From: Metallyticus violacea
Taxonomy: Eukaryota > Arthropoda > Insecta > Mantodea > Metallyticidae
Length of the DNA: 64,000 nucleotides
Direction of reading: 5' to 3'
Assembly (NCBI GenBank): GCA_030762175.1
Contig: CM060833.1
Location: 160,243,501 to 160,307,500, forward strand
The translations under genes were made by a program, and so were the position numbers. Below, in pieces: positions 23,600-34,034 of this stretch (positions are counted from its first letter, which is position 1; every line of letters starts with the position of its first letter). The notes below the pieces were generated by a model. It was not told where the DNA came from. It made no database searches and saw only the letters and a list, made by a program, of their open reading frames with translations.

Positions 23600-24065
23600 A
23601 TCAGAACAACCAATTTGTGAAAGCACTTAGAAAGATGAAGACAGTTTTAAATATCTCATCAGTAAATTTATGAATCTTTCGGATGCAAAAGTAAAAGAAG
23701 GAATTTTTGTAAATCCAAAAAATCAGAGCACCAGTTAAAGACAGCCAATCTGAAACTAATATGGCTGTTTAAAAAATGAGCTTGGAATGGAAGTTATTGA
23801 AATCTTTCTAGGGATTCTGATTATGCTAAACTTATGAACAACGTGCTATAGAGAATCTCTGTTTTGAGATGCATCATGAGCTTCTACATTTTCTCTTCTT
23901 ACGTTTGGATGGATTTCCCCCTGCAGACAATGAAGAGCAAAATGAAAGGTTCCATCAAGAAATTCGAGAAATGGAAAGGAGAAACCATGTGATGAATATG
24001 TCAATGATGTGGACTACCTGAAAGAAATCAAAGTGAAAAACATTCAACACCATAGGAACAACATT
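23600..24065 (+). pseudogene. Relic of a widespread arthropod repeat-encoded protein
   Basis: The frame from about 23634 reads DEDSFKYLISKFMNLSDAKV then KEGIFVNP. After shifts it reads MHHELLHFLFLRLDGFPP and, near 23946, QNERFHQEIREMERR. The motif order (SFKYLxxKFxxLSxAKxKEGIF ... LHFLxxxLDxFPxN ... ERFHQxIxEMExR ... NMM) is one I recall from many arthropod predicted proteins in high copy number, so I take it as mobile-element derived. The superfamily is not known to me. Several frameshifts and stops make it non-functional. Confidence 0.6.
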
Positions 24066-24612
24066 TTACTGAAGTGTTGAATGTATTATATGTGTGAAAA
24101 GCTCTTTCGTTTTAATTATACGTCTTATGTAACTCTTGAGCTATGTACGTGCACTTCTTGAAGAACGTGTATGAAAATTTTATTATTGGTTTGTAAAGAA
24201 TTTGATGTGATAGAGAAAAACGGAACCCACTTGTAAAATCAGCGGTTCTGTTATATCTAGAATCACATTTCTAAGCAAACACCTGTATGAAAAAGCTTTA
24301 ATTATAATTAATGCTCTTTGGAATTGTGTTAATTGGCTATATATTTGTCATGCCTTTTCTACTTACATCATTTTTCACGGCAAATGCACGCAGAACCAGA
24401 AGCACCTACCAGAAAGTTTGGTTTGAGGGGATCGGTCAAGTAGCCGTCTGCTTTTCAACTGGCGGGCCCGGCTTCGGGACACGTCCGGAGCTTTTCTACC
24501 CTGAAAAGTGTGTGTTTGGACGCTAATGACATTAGCTGTTTTGCGCCCTTTAAACTATAATTATCACCACCCTGAAAAGTTGACTTTCCAGTAGAAATAG
24601 AGGTGCCTTGGG
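24066..24612. other. Unannotated stretch
   Basis: The plus-strand frame 24311-24526 begins with a hydrophobic segment (MLFGIVLIGYIFVMPFLLTS) but has no recognisable product or splice support. Confidence 0.25.
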
Positions 24613-25260
24613 GCTCCAGTACCGAATGGCAGCGGAGGAAGCCGAATGCCGCAGTCCTGAACGGCAGCCGAAGAAACAGGACTGCAGCCTCAACCATAAT
24701 GAAAAACCATCCGCTTCTAACAGTATAAGTTTTGCATGTATTATTTTTTGTTAACTTAACCCAACCTAAAATGCAATCTATGCGTTGTCCTTCGTAACTT
24801 TCTGGCTGCAATATGTTGTTCCTTATTTACAAAACTGAGTTTTACCACTTCATTTTATCACTTTTACTACGCGTTTTTTATTAGAATTTGCATTTAATTC
24901 ATGTATACACTTTAACCTAACCTAACCTAAGGTAAGTCCTAGAAACAGGTTTGCTGTGGCTCGATACGGTCTGACGGCATATGCTCGTCTCCTTTTCGTA
25001 AATATAAATTGACAGGGGATTGTGTGCTATTAAGAATGGGGGTAAATTATTGTAACGGTAGCAAATCTTCTTTAACTCTACCAGAAAACAACAACAAAAA
25101 ATTAGACCACGAGGGAGTGAACCCACTATCTTCCCATTTATATCACTGCGGTCTATCTATCTGAGCCAACATCCGTTGGCTTGTCTAGCTAATTATTCAC
25201 CTATATCTGTTGAAGGCATACTACCTTCGGCTTTCTCCGCTGCCGCTCGGAACTGGAGCT
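24613..25260. mobile_element. Unfamiliar TIR element, copy 1 (about 650 bp)
   Basis: Inverted ends: GCTCCAGTACCGAATGGCAG, then CGGAGGAAGCCGAA on the left. The right end reads AGCTCCAGTTCCGAGCGGCA, then GCGGAGAAAGCCGAAG on the minus strand. The interior holds CTATGCGTTGTCCTTCGTAA, three CCTAA units (24913-24932), GGTAAGTCCTAGAAACAGG, GTAAATATAAATTGACAGGG and a minus-strand tRNA-like block (25094-25170). The same landmarks recur in order in copies 2 and 3. There is no coding capacity, so it would be a non-autonomous DNA element. Target duplication not evident. Confidence 0.65.
25094..25170 (-). other. tRNA-like block inside TIR element copy 1
   Basis: On the minus strand TTGGCTCAGATAGATAGACC resembles an A box, and GTGGGTTCACTCCC a B box about 40 bases later. 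Copy 3 has a better-preserved equivalent. The stems do not close, so it is not a working tRNA gene. Confidence 0.4.
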
Positions 25261-25407
25261 ATTTGTACGGTTTACTAAAAGTTGTGACGGATAATATTTT
25301 TGTCACTGGTATCCTTCCACGCGTCCACCAATAGGAGAAACATGCCTGTCCCCCTGCCCTGCCTCTTCTGCTTGCACTTGTGAAGAACGACCTCGGTCTG
25401 CCTGTAG

Positions 25408-25496
25408 GATCGAGTTGTGGGCCGCTATCTCCGAGCTGGATAGGAAACATCAAATTTGGGACCTCCAGGACTCATATAAGTTTGCTCACGGATTTT
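25408..25496 (+). CDS. Weak candidate internal exon (89 bp)
   Basis: A CT-rich stretch ends CTGCCTGTAG. An open 29-codon segment follows (IELWAAISELDRKHQIWDLQ and on), ended by a consensus donor GTAAGT (25497). The composition is more protein-like than the flanks. I know no homologue. Its first bases, GATCGAG, coincide with those of the candidate exon at 48503, probably by chance. Confidence 0.18.
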
Positions 25497-27904
25497 GTAA
25501 GTTTATTAGTCTGGTTCTAAATTCCTGGATTTATTTCGAGTTTTATATTATTATTTTCTTACATTTGTTACCTCATTCGGAAAAAAGTATTTATCTGCTT
25601 CTTTACCGTGAATTTAGACATGTTTTGTGTCCACAAAGTACTTAGTCCGGTTTGTTCTTGTTTAAGTTCTTTTAGTGCACTCTCGTTTAATTGTTGTGGA
25701 GTGTTTTATTAAAATGTAATATATTGAAAAGACAAGAGCAATTTGACAAATGTTATAATAAAAGTTGCACATATTAAACAATATTTTTGTGCTCAATAGT
25801 CTTTTAAACGTTCTGATTTCTAGCATGCCACCTTCTCTTGAGTTTCATTTTGCTAAGGGTTGGGAATATCTTTTCTTTATATAAGAAGTGTAATTAAACT
25901 AACATTGAAGGAGGAATGAGTTGCATGCGTGCGTACTTCCAGTCAAGTACGTTCAAGTTAATAATCACAAAGTTGAATACAAAGCAACTTTAGGCCTCAC
26001 GGACTTTGGAACTATTTGCAACATCATTTATTTATTCAATCATTCATCTTCTTGAAAAAAATTTGGTCTTTGGTGGGACATAAAATGTTAGAAAAATAAG
26101 GTCATTCATTACCCAGTTGAAGAAAAGCTACTTTCAGTAAACAAGTAACTGTTTACATGGACCTCCTACAGCTATGCTGGTACAAATAACTTGGAGGTTG
26201 GCCATGCCTTCAGGATACTTTACGCTTTACAATGGGCTAGCCATTGTATCGAATGTTGGAAACAAACAGGAGTACAGACAAGTGAAGGTGCCTCAGTAAT
26301 CCGGCCAGGAGAACTTCCTCTCTCTTTCATCTGTTGATAACACTCTGTCCACGATAGTTCCAAACAGGGTGTTTCCATTGTCTTTATCTCTCTTCTACAC
26401 TTAGCTAACTCCTATGTCAGTTTAGATGTTAGCAGCATGCATGGCTGATAATGAAGAGAAAATAACATGGGAGAGAACTGTTGCTCGTCGTTTGTGCTGA
26501 AGAAAACCCTCAGACTAAAACTTTAATCAGACTGCTTGTTTCCAGCAGCTCCTTTCTCGTTTTATTTTCTTTCTTTGCTTAGAGCTGCGTCTGTACAATA
26601 CAAAGACCCAAGGTGATGACAAAGAGGCGTGCAATTTCAAGCAGCGTAAAATGGGTAATTTCTTTTATTTCTATTCATATTGACAGACCAATTATTTGGT
26701 TATATAGTACGTGACTGCAAGTGTTTATTCATTATATAAGCACAAATGTCGATATAAATGTTTATCTTATTATCACTTCTCTAGTTCTTGTTATTTTAGC
26801 TACATTTTCTGACCCACAGCTGTGTTTAGAACGTGATAACCGCACGTGTTCCTACACGGTGGCCTCGGGTTCGATTATTATCCATTGGATTAGTTTCCTA
26901 ACTTTTTTTTCAGGAGTTTTCCTTTAAGTCTTAAATAGAATGCTGGTAAACGTAGGCCACAAAGTCCCTTGAGCTCATTCGGCAATTATCTTCTTATCAT
27001 CCCCCCAGTCGCGCCTTCCAGTCATCCCAACCTCAGAAGTGAGCTACATTGTCGCCAGGCTGGGGAGCTTCCAAGTCACATGACAGAGATGGCATTGAAA
27101 TATATATATATAATGTTTTATCTTTAGTTTTAACGCCAAACAGCGGTAACGTTGAAGTGTTGTAGCAGAAAACGAGGCCATCGTGATGCTACAGGCCTTA
27201 CGCAAGCTTGCGTGACGTCACAAACGTCTTACTGTGCTCGCACTCCCATAATATTAATTCTTATATAATTGACCGATATGATTACTTACTTATATAATGT
27301 TACAAAGCTTTTTATAACAAAAACGTAAATACCAAAACCTACACTTTCAAAGTAATGACTACGTGAAATATTCACTTCAAATTAAATAAAGAAAAATTCG
27401 AGTCGGAGCCTACTCAGGGTTTTGTGGAAGGAATCAAAGAGCGAATCACTTTACTGTAAATGTCGCTACTTTCCGTTTGTTTATGCACACAATGTCATTG
27501 TTATTAATTTCATTTTAGTATTTGTTTTCCAAAACGTTTCCTAAAATGTGGTAAACTTTCCTATCAAGAGCCACTAACTACACACCACATACAGCACATT
27601 TCTCATAAAATTTAATGCTTATTTCCTCAATTTTCATTTGCAAAAATCTTGTAAACACGTTTCTGTGATTCCTACTGCTCAAAAAGATATTTTAAAATTC
27701 AGAGGAATTTAAAGTCTGACATAATGTATACCCCTCCGTGACAATTAGAAATATGAAATCTGTTCCAACCATCTCTACGCAATTTAAGTATGAATTTCTC
27801 TCATCCTGCCGATTTTCTGTTGCTGTTTTCTTCGAAAGCAATAAGATTTTTTGCAATCATTACACCCTTTTACACATTTAGTTATGAATATCTGTTTTAT
27901 GAAA
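25497..27904. other. Unannotated stretch
   Basis: Contains a short GC-rich open segment after TCATCCCCCCAG (27012 on: LPVIPTSEVSYIVARLGSFQ then a stop), not convincing as an exon. Also (TA)n at 27101-27112 and a palindrome next to a CRE-like site at 27200-27220. The plus-strand frame 26721-26927 is unrecognised. Confidence 0.3.
27200..27220. promoter_or_regulatory. 14-bp palindrome overlapping a CRE-like octamer
   Basis: ACGCAAGCTTGCGT (27200-27213) is a perfect palindrome, and its last base begins TGACGTCA (27213-27220), the consensus binding site of CREB/ATF factors. There is no gene start nearby to give it a role, so function is only possible. Confidence 0.3.
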
Positions 27905-27906
27905 TA

Positions 27907-28952
27907 CAAGGGTAGGTCTACAAGTTTCCCGCCTAAACGTTTTCTACGTATGATAAAGGCAAAAAAATATTTTTCACTTTTCACTACAGTTGCTCTTTAT
28001 TGCAATACGCTTCTCACATCTTTGAATTAACATTTCAACCCCCGCCCCAAAATAGCCAGAAGTCTTGTCTGCAAAATGGGCATAAACAGCATCCATCACT
28101 TCTTCGTCACACTTAAATTTTATTCCTCGAAGGTTCTTCTTCAGTTCTGAGAAGAGGAAATAGTCACTGGGAGCTAAATTTGGGCTGTAGGGTGGATGAT
28201 CGATCTCCTTGAAACCACATTTCTTCACACTTTCCTTTGCAACCAGAGCTGTGTGCACAGGGGCGTTGTCGTGAATAAGGCGCACATCACCACTCAGCTT
28301 TCCTCGCCTTTTCTCTTTGATGGAAGCACTAGTCTGTGCAGTAGGCATCATATACTCCCCATTTGCTGTAGTGTTCCTGTCCTTGAAGTAAATAAAGAGT
28401 ATTCCTTCACAGTTCCAAAAGATTGTGACTTGGTTGACTGAGGACCGTAGACCTTTAGAGGTGGTGCTTCGCCAGGTTTACGCCACTCCATTGATTCTTT
28501 TTTGGACAAGGGATCATAGTAGAGAACCATAGTTTCATCTCCTGTAACAATGGTTTGCAGAACTGCTCTCTCGTTGCCACGGCAGAGCTCCAAAAATGCC
28601 TGACAACAGATGACTCGCTGCTTTTGGACTGAAGAAAGAAGTCTAGGCACCCATCTTGCACTAACCTTCGTCATGTTTAAATGTTCATCAATAATTCGAA
28701 GGATTGTTGTTTTAGAAAGGCCCAACCTTGCTGCTATTTCTGTAAATTTGAGTCGCCGGTCTTTCATAATTTCTCCTTCCACAAGAGCGACTTTTTCAGG
28801 AGTGAGCACCTCCAAGGGCCGACCTGCACGCTGTTCATCTTCAATGCTTTCTCGACCCACTCGAAAAAGTTAGGCCCATTCTTTCACGGTAGAATATGGG
28901 GGAAATGCTTCCCCATTTACACCGTCCAATCGCTGTTTAATTTCATTTGGAG
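27907..28952 (-). mobile_element. Mariner transposon, family M1 (copy M1a), 5' end lost
   Basis: The 3' end is intact: TA (27905-27906), then the TIR CAAGGGTAGGTCTACAAGTT, matching the end of copy M1b (46227-47512). The other end is cut off at about 28952 by SINE A8, losing the 5' TIR and the transposase N-terminus. Confidence 0.88.
27974..28950 (-). pseudogene. Mariner-type DD34D transposase, frameshifted
   Basis: Cut-and-paste transposase of the mariner family. The upstream frame (28860 to 28348) has the linker GRP motif (EQRAGRPLEVLTP), a helix-turn-helix (KFTEIAARLGLSKTTILRII), KVSARWVPRLLSSVQKQRV, and the first catalytic Asp in IVTGDETMVLYYDP. The second frame (28351 to 27974) has RLIHDNAPVHTALVA with the second Asp and YSPNLAPSDYFLFSELK with the third. 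There are 34 residues between the last two Asp, the mariner signature. All three catalytic Asp are therefore present. Small deletions near 28350 shift the frame (the 28348 frame ends TLQQMGSI), and the N-terminus is missing beyond 28952. It cannot make an active protein. Confidence 0.88.
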
Positions 28953-28954
28953 TA

Positions 28955-29107
28955 AGTTTTACTATTGTGACATCACAGATGGTGAACACTTATGACATGA
29001 GGATGAGAAGATCAATTGGGGAAAAATTTATCTGGCATGAAAATGTTCTAGGCATAAATTTAGGATAATCTGCGGTATTTGCCATTGATGTGGACAGAAA
29101 AAGTGTG
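28955..29107 (-). mobile_element. tRNA-derived SINE, type A (copy A8), 3' body
   Basis: On the plus strand ACTATTGTGACATCACAGAT, then GATCAATTGGGGAAAAATTT and CTAGGCATAAATTTAGGATA match the type A body in reverse. The element continues at 29409 after the type B SINE at 29108-29408, which split it. Confidence 0.6.
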
Positions 29108-29408
29108 TGTCCTGGTGGTCTAGTAGTAACCGCACTTGCCTCGTTGACCCAAGCTGCCGGGTTCAAATCCAATCAGGGGTCTTTTTAGGGAGTAAAAATT
29201 CTAAGTATCCTTTTTTTTTTTTTTTTTTTTTTTGGAAGGGAAGTAAAGTCATGGTTACCGTGTCGTAGAATTTTGGTGCATAAAAGAACCAAGCTCGAAA
29301 GAAGAGGCCTTTGAGCAAGATTTGTCGGCCGTTTAATGCTCTGAATTGAATGGGGGCTAATGACCAAAGATGTTAAACAGCATCCGTAAATAAAAGAAAG
29401 TAATAAAT
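29108..29408 (+). mobile_element. tRNA-derived SINE, type B (copy B2)
   Basis: Head GTCCTGGTGGTCTAGTAGTA (A box) and CCGGGTTCAAATCC (B box). The body has a T run expanded to about 25 bases (29210-29233). It goes on through GAAAGAAGAGGCCTTTGAGC and GTCGGCCGTTTAATGC to the terminal CATCCGTAAATAAA. Full length, inserted in SINE A8. Confidence 0.85.
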
Positions 29409-29478
29409 GCGGGGAGAACTTGGGCAAGGAGAACGCTGGCAGAACCGCACCTTAGCGACCTCAGTCTCCCCTGTCAAG
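29409..29478 (-). mobile_element. SINE type A (copy A8), promoter head fragment
   Basis: GGAGAACGCTGGCAGAACCG, then CACCTTAGCGACCTCAGTCT is the diverged reverse complement of the type A head (compare GACGGTCCTGGCGGGATTCG and CTTAACGACCTCGGCC). It completes the element begun at 28955. Confidence 0.5.
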
Positions 29479-29844
29479 CTTAATGAAGTTTCAGGCATTC
29501 AATCAGTTGACTGCATCAATATATCCTTCTCTTAAACTTAGTTACCAATTGCTACCAACTATCAGGACATCGTCAATTATTCTGTTCCTTGCAGATAATG
29601 CAAGTTTTATAACAAACTAAGTATGCAATGCAGGTGGTATATCGAGTGCAAATATCGGGTTGCAAGCTGTAGACTAGAACATAAAAAGACCAATAATTTA
29701 TAAAATTAGTGGAACTGAAGACAAATTAAATACTTGATAAAACTAACTCCTTATGAAGATACCTTTGATACAATGCTATAGTTATTTTGGCCAGTTTAGC
29801 TTTTAAAAAAACAACGTAATTTATATTAAGTATTTTAATACTTT
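29479..29844. other. Unannotated AT-rich stretch
   Basis: Nothing recognised. It is not the missing 5' part of mariner M1a, whose expected sequence is absent here. Confidence 0.4.
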
Positions 29845-30070
29845 CCAAGTTTATTGCTTGAAATTTCGTCTTTCTCCGCCTGGTGGCAATAAATTTTCAA
29901 AATGGAATGTTAAAGTGATGTAAGTTATAAACAAAGAGTAGAAATTGAATTGTTTTTGGCGGGAAATGACAGCATCACAAATATTCATAGGCATTTAAAA
30001 ATGTGTATAGAGAGTTGGAAGTGGACAAAGGCATTAAGTCGCGCGAAAAAGTCGAGGACGTGGCCCCATT
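29845..30070 (+). pseudogene. Mariner transposase N-terminal relic
   Basis: TCTCCGCCTGGTGGCAATAA, then AAAGTGATGTAAGTTATAAA parallels the 5' leader of the mariner at 45518. The frame from 29943 reads EIELFLAGNDSITNIHRHLK, the first helix-turn-helix of this transposase group (E-x-R-x-x-I-E-F-L ... IHRRL). Sequence after about 30070 is unrelated. Confidence 0.6.
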
Positions 30071-30440
30071 TACAATGAAAAGTAAACGTAAACATAAGAA
30101 AATCAGATGTAATACGTTAATTTAGTAGTATGTAGGCACTCACAACGAAAGACGCAACCGTACGTGTTAGCCAATCAAAAATAAGAACAAACGAAGATCA
30201 ACTGAACAGCTGATTGAAAATGGCTGCTTCTGAGCAGACGACGGTAGCGTTTATGCATATGCAAAGTGCAATAATTAATTTGCTTGGAGTAATATGAGCA
30301 AGAATAGCTTTCTTATAATGTAAGTAATCTTTTGTCCATTGACGTCATTCTGTCTACAGAGTCACTGATCTTCAACTCTCTCTACCATAACTTGCCCTTA
30401 CACGGAGCACGGAAATCAAGTACAACTCATGCTGCTAGAT
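30071..30440. other. Unannotated stretch
   Basis: No gene or repeat recognised between the mariner relic and the TIR element. Confidence 0.4.
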
Positions 30441-30928
30441 GCTGGAAAATCCCGAGCGACAGCGGAGAGAACCGAACTACTGTTCGTGGCCGCAGTGTAA
30501 ACGTTACATGTATTTTTTCTTTTTTGTGAAACACGCTGTAACCTATGCGTTGTCCTCCGTAACTTTTAAACATAAATTGATAGGCGATTGTTAGGCGGGT
30601 AAAATATTGCAACGGTGGCAAATCAGCTCTTATTGGAATTTACAATTAACACACGCGCGCACACGCATGCACGCACACACATTAACCTAATGCTAACCTC
30701 GGGTAAATCCTAGAAACAGCTGGACTCAATAGTTTTTCGTAAATATAAATTGATAGGGGCGGGTAAATCACTGTAATGGTGGTAAATCTCCTTTGATTGC
30801 AACAGAAAAAATCATAAACATCAATGTGCATTCTGTGCGTGGAATTATTCGCTTGAAAGTCTTATTATCAAGCTATATCGATGTGTAACTATCTTCGGCT
30901 CTCCCCGTCGTCGCTCGGGACTTGCAGC
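30441..30928. mobile_element. Unfamiliar TIR element, copy 2 (about 490 bp)
   Basis: The left end GCTGGAAAATCCCGAGCGAC, then AGCGGAGAGAACCGAACTA pairs with the right end. Read on the minus strand, the right end is GCTGCAAGTCCCGAGCGACG, then ACGGGGAGAGCCGAAGATAG. It shares CCTATGCGTTGTCCTCCGTA, ATTAACCTAATGCTAACCTC, GGGTAAATCCTAGAAACAG and GTAAATATAAATTGATAGGG with copy 1. A CA/CG-rich microsatellite sits at 30649-30680. The tRNA-like block present in copies 1 and 3 is absent. Non-coding. Confidence 0.65.
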
Positions 30929-31180
30929 AACAAGAAGCAAGAGTTGCATTTGATTTCGTGCTACGTGTAAGGATAAATTCTACCAGAGCTCTGCAGAGCA
31001 GTTGTGTTTTGATTGACTGATTTCTTAAGTTAGACGTAGACGCAAAACCTTGGACGTTACAAGCTTCTAAGTTCACGTCTAATTGTACCTTTATTTTTAT
31101 GTTTACATGATTCGTTGTGAATGGTTCCATTACAATACATAGTATCTAGCTTTTACGTTTAAGTTTATGTTATGTTTAAT
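30929..31180. other. Unannotated stretch
   Basis: Short region between two elements; nothing recognised. Confidence 0.4.
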
Positions 31181-31960
31181 TTTCATTGTGAATGGGGCCT
31201 ATCTTGCTGATCATTCACGCTCTGGGCGGCCGCATATTGCAGTCGCATGTATCTGGCGCATCCCTTTATTCAGGACAAATAACCAAACAACTTCAAACAT
31301 GTACGCTAAATGGCTACCTCGAAGCCTAACTGCCAAGCATGCTCGTTACGGTACGGAAGGCGATTGTTTCTTGCTCAGTATTATAACCCGTAATGCAAAA
31401 TTTTCATCGCTTCGAGTCTAAAACAAAACAAAACAAAAAAAAAAAAAGTTGAAAAAAGTTGAAAAAAGTTTAAAGCTATATACACGGCTGAAAAGTAATG
31501 ATCACAATCTTCTGAAATTGTGAAGGAAAATGCTCTTGTGTATTTGTCCCCTAATGGTGAAACAGTTAACTTTGAAGTACAGTTCAAAATTCTTCGTGTG
31601 TTAATGAATCAGTTCCATAACACCCGTCTTTACAAATATGTAACCATAGTTCTTCACAACAACGGGTGGTGATACCAGAGAGGAAATCACTGAAATCACT
31701 GAAATCACTGAACTTTGGTACATTTGGTACATTAACCACAGTCCGAATCTTGTACTCTCTTCTGATTTCCCTGTCTGCAGAAGCTTTGGCCTAACTGCAG
31801 CACGAAGCTGATTGAGAGACAAACCTGCAAAGTGGTACCACGACGGCATAGATTCCAGGTGATGCAAAATTAGTATTGTGTAGCCAAAGAAATAACAATT
31901 CAGTACTTGAAACTGAAATGAAACTAAAACCGAAAGAGAAAAAGAAATATATTTATAAAC
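31181..31960 (+). pseudogene. Mariner/Tc1-type transposase relic, most of the gene
   Basis: Motifs occur in family order: DHSRSGRPHIAVA (31209; GRP linker), MYAKWLPRSLTAKHARYGTE (31300), SEIVKENALVYLSPNGETVN (WDxxGVLLxDFLPxGETVN region), YKYVTIVLHNNG (second Asp region, here Asn), then KWYHDGI and TTGTGTAGCCAAAGAAATAA near the end. The first catalytic Asp region is replaced by an A-rich insertion (31423-31465). Short tandem expansions, (GAAATCACT)3 at 31683-31709 and a doubled TTTGGTACA, lie within it. Long dead. Confidence 0.65.
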
Positions 31961-34034
31961 CTCTCTCGTGCGTTAAGTAGAAACCCTGCTTTGTTTAAGG
32001 AAAGTAACAAAGAGAAGTGGAATAAAAAATCATATTTTTGTTTTTGTACCATTTTAATATGTGGAATTTTTTGTTTATTTTATATGAATTTCATTATCTT
32101 AATTACGTCACTACAGAAGGAATTTTTGGGGACTTTGCGAGCACTTGCTCAGTTAAAATTCCATATTCCATTAACTATTTGCTCTAAAAGGATGTAGTTT
32201 GTCTTGAATGATAGAAAAAGTTGAATTTTAAAGATTAGAATCTTTTGTTTCCATGACATCATCCTTTGTTGTTTTACAGGGCTGGGTGGTTTTAGCTGGT
32301 GTTTCCCTCAGGTGTTTTACTACTTATTATAATATTATTGTGATAATGTGAATTTACTAAGCCAGGACAAAAAGTAGGAAGGTAAAAAAAAAAAAATAAT
32401 AAATGTTGGGTAAAAAATATAAAAAAGGAAACTATTGAAAATAATTTATAATCTTCTTCACTCATGATATAGTGGTGAAAATAGATCAGCAAATGTTGAT
32501 TAAACGCTTGTGTATGCTGTAAAAGTTTCATTTTAGTAGTAGCCTTTGGCAGTTTTTGAGAAAATAGGAACTGAAGTCAGTAAATTGAACATTATAAGGA
32601 TAGGTCTTTCATACGCCTCTGAATATGTGTAAAATAGAATATATTTTAAGTGAAATTACACTAAGATAATTAAATACTTTACTTTGGTTTAATTTCATTC
32701 CGTTTATTCAGATCTAACTTTTTTCTATGAAATATGAAATATCTTGAAGGTAATTTTTTAAAAAAATATATAATCACGACTAACAGTAAGTATCGCTTTT
32801 AAATTCAGTAAGTAGACATATCATAGCTAATCCACAAAAACCTTAGTTTTCTTAAAAGGTGCTGATTTTCTGCATGCTGGGTTATTTCGTTGATTTCGTG
32901 ATACATGTTTCTTTGTGCCGTTGTAGCCAGCTGAAGTAGATGCAGTATGCTTGTAACTTAAGTGTTAGAATAGGAGTATGATAAAATCCAAGTATATTTT
33001 TCTCCCAGTGTTTGTTTTCTATACATTCTATAGCCGCCACTTTTTCCTCGTTAACAGCCGAAGAGCCATTGAGTACAATCAAATGTGTACCTGCCTAGCA
33101 ACAGAGAAGAATCTCCATCTGACCGCACCAATAATATGTTAGCTTCAACAGTAGGCAACTCCACGTGGAATGACATCGAATGGCAGCTTACAAACAGCTG
33201 CTGAAAAGTTTATCAGTGTTATTGTTGATCTGCCGGTGGCTAACGAGGATACTGTGGCCAAAATAAATTAAAATATTATTTAGTTTTCTGAGTGTTATAT
33301 ATATAAAATTCGTGGATGTAACATTATATACATGTATCTTTATTTATGTTTCTAAGAATTCATCATTCTTTCAACACATTTGCTGTAACACAGCTCTGGA
33401 AGTCTAAAGATTCCTCTATTTCAGTCCAACGTAGAACAATGCAATTTTTCTAAATATCCTCGCTGTTATCACAAAAATAAAGTGGTACTGTCCCTCGCAA
33501 AACTTTCGTCCAATAAAAATATACCGTTTAAAACGTTTGGTAAAATATACTACACGTCATATTCCGCCCACGTGAAGGAAAGACGAAAAGGGACGATTAT
33601 CTAAGATGTACCTAACACATGCATATTCCCTTGATTGAGCTTAAAACCTAAAGCACACATTATCATCATTGAGTCTTTCGCTGTAACAATGATATGGGGT
33701 AACCAATAGAAATAAATTATTGTATCTTTTTCTCATCAGGGTGTTTACAATATGTTTTATTTTTTCCTTGAATATGATGAAACATTCTAGGAGAGCTACT
33801 TAACCTTTTCCGCGCATATAAGTACTTATGCTCGGAGTCGCCATATTAACATAAGATCACTTGGTAAGATCGCATTGCGTTTTGCCAGGAGTATTATTAT
33901 GAATATCCATGATAAAATATTTTAGTCAAAAAAAATTTCCAACCTAAAACATGTGATTAAACAAGTATTTCAGTCTTTTATATACGTCACAAGACTTATT
34001 CATAATGAAATATTTTTATATTCAAACAAAACTA
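31961..34034. other. Unannotated AT-rich stretch
   Basis: No host gene, repeat pair or RNA gene recognised. Short A and T runs only (for example 32384-32396). Confidence 0.35.

Noticed and set aside
24311..24526. Signal-peptide gene (hydrophobic N-terminus)
   Set aside because: No splice donor, no homologue, and the downstream part overlaps unremarkable sequence.
27012..27090. Exon after TCATCCCCCCAG
   Set aside because: Runs into a stop after about 24 codons with no donor at a suitable place.
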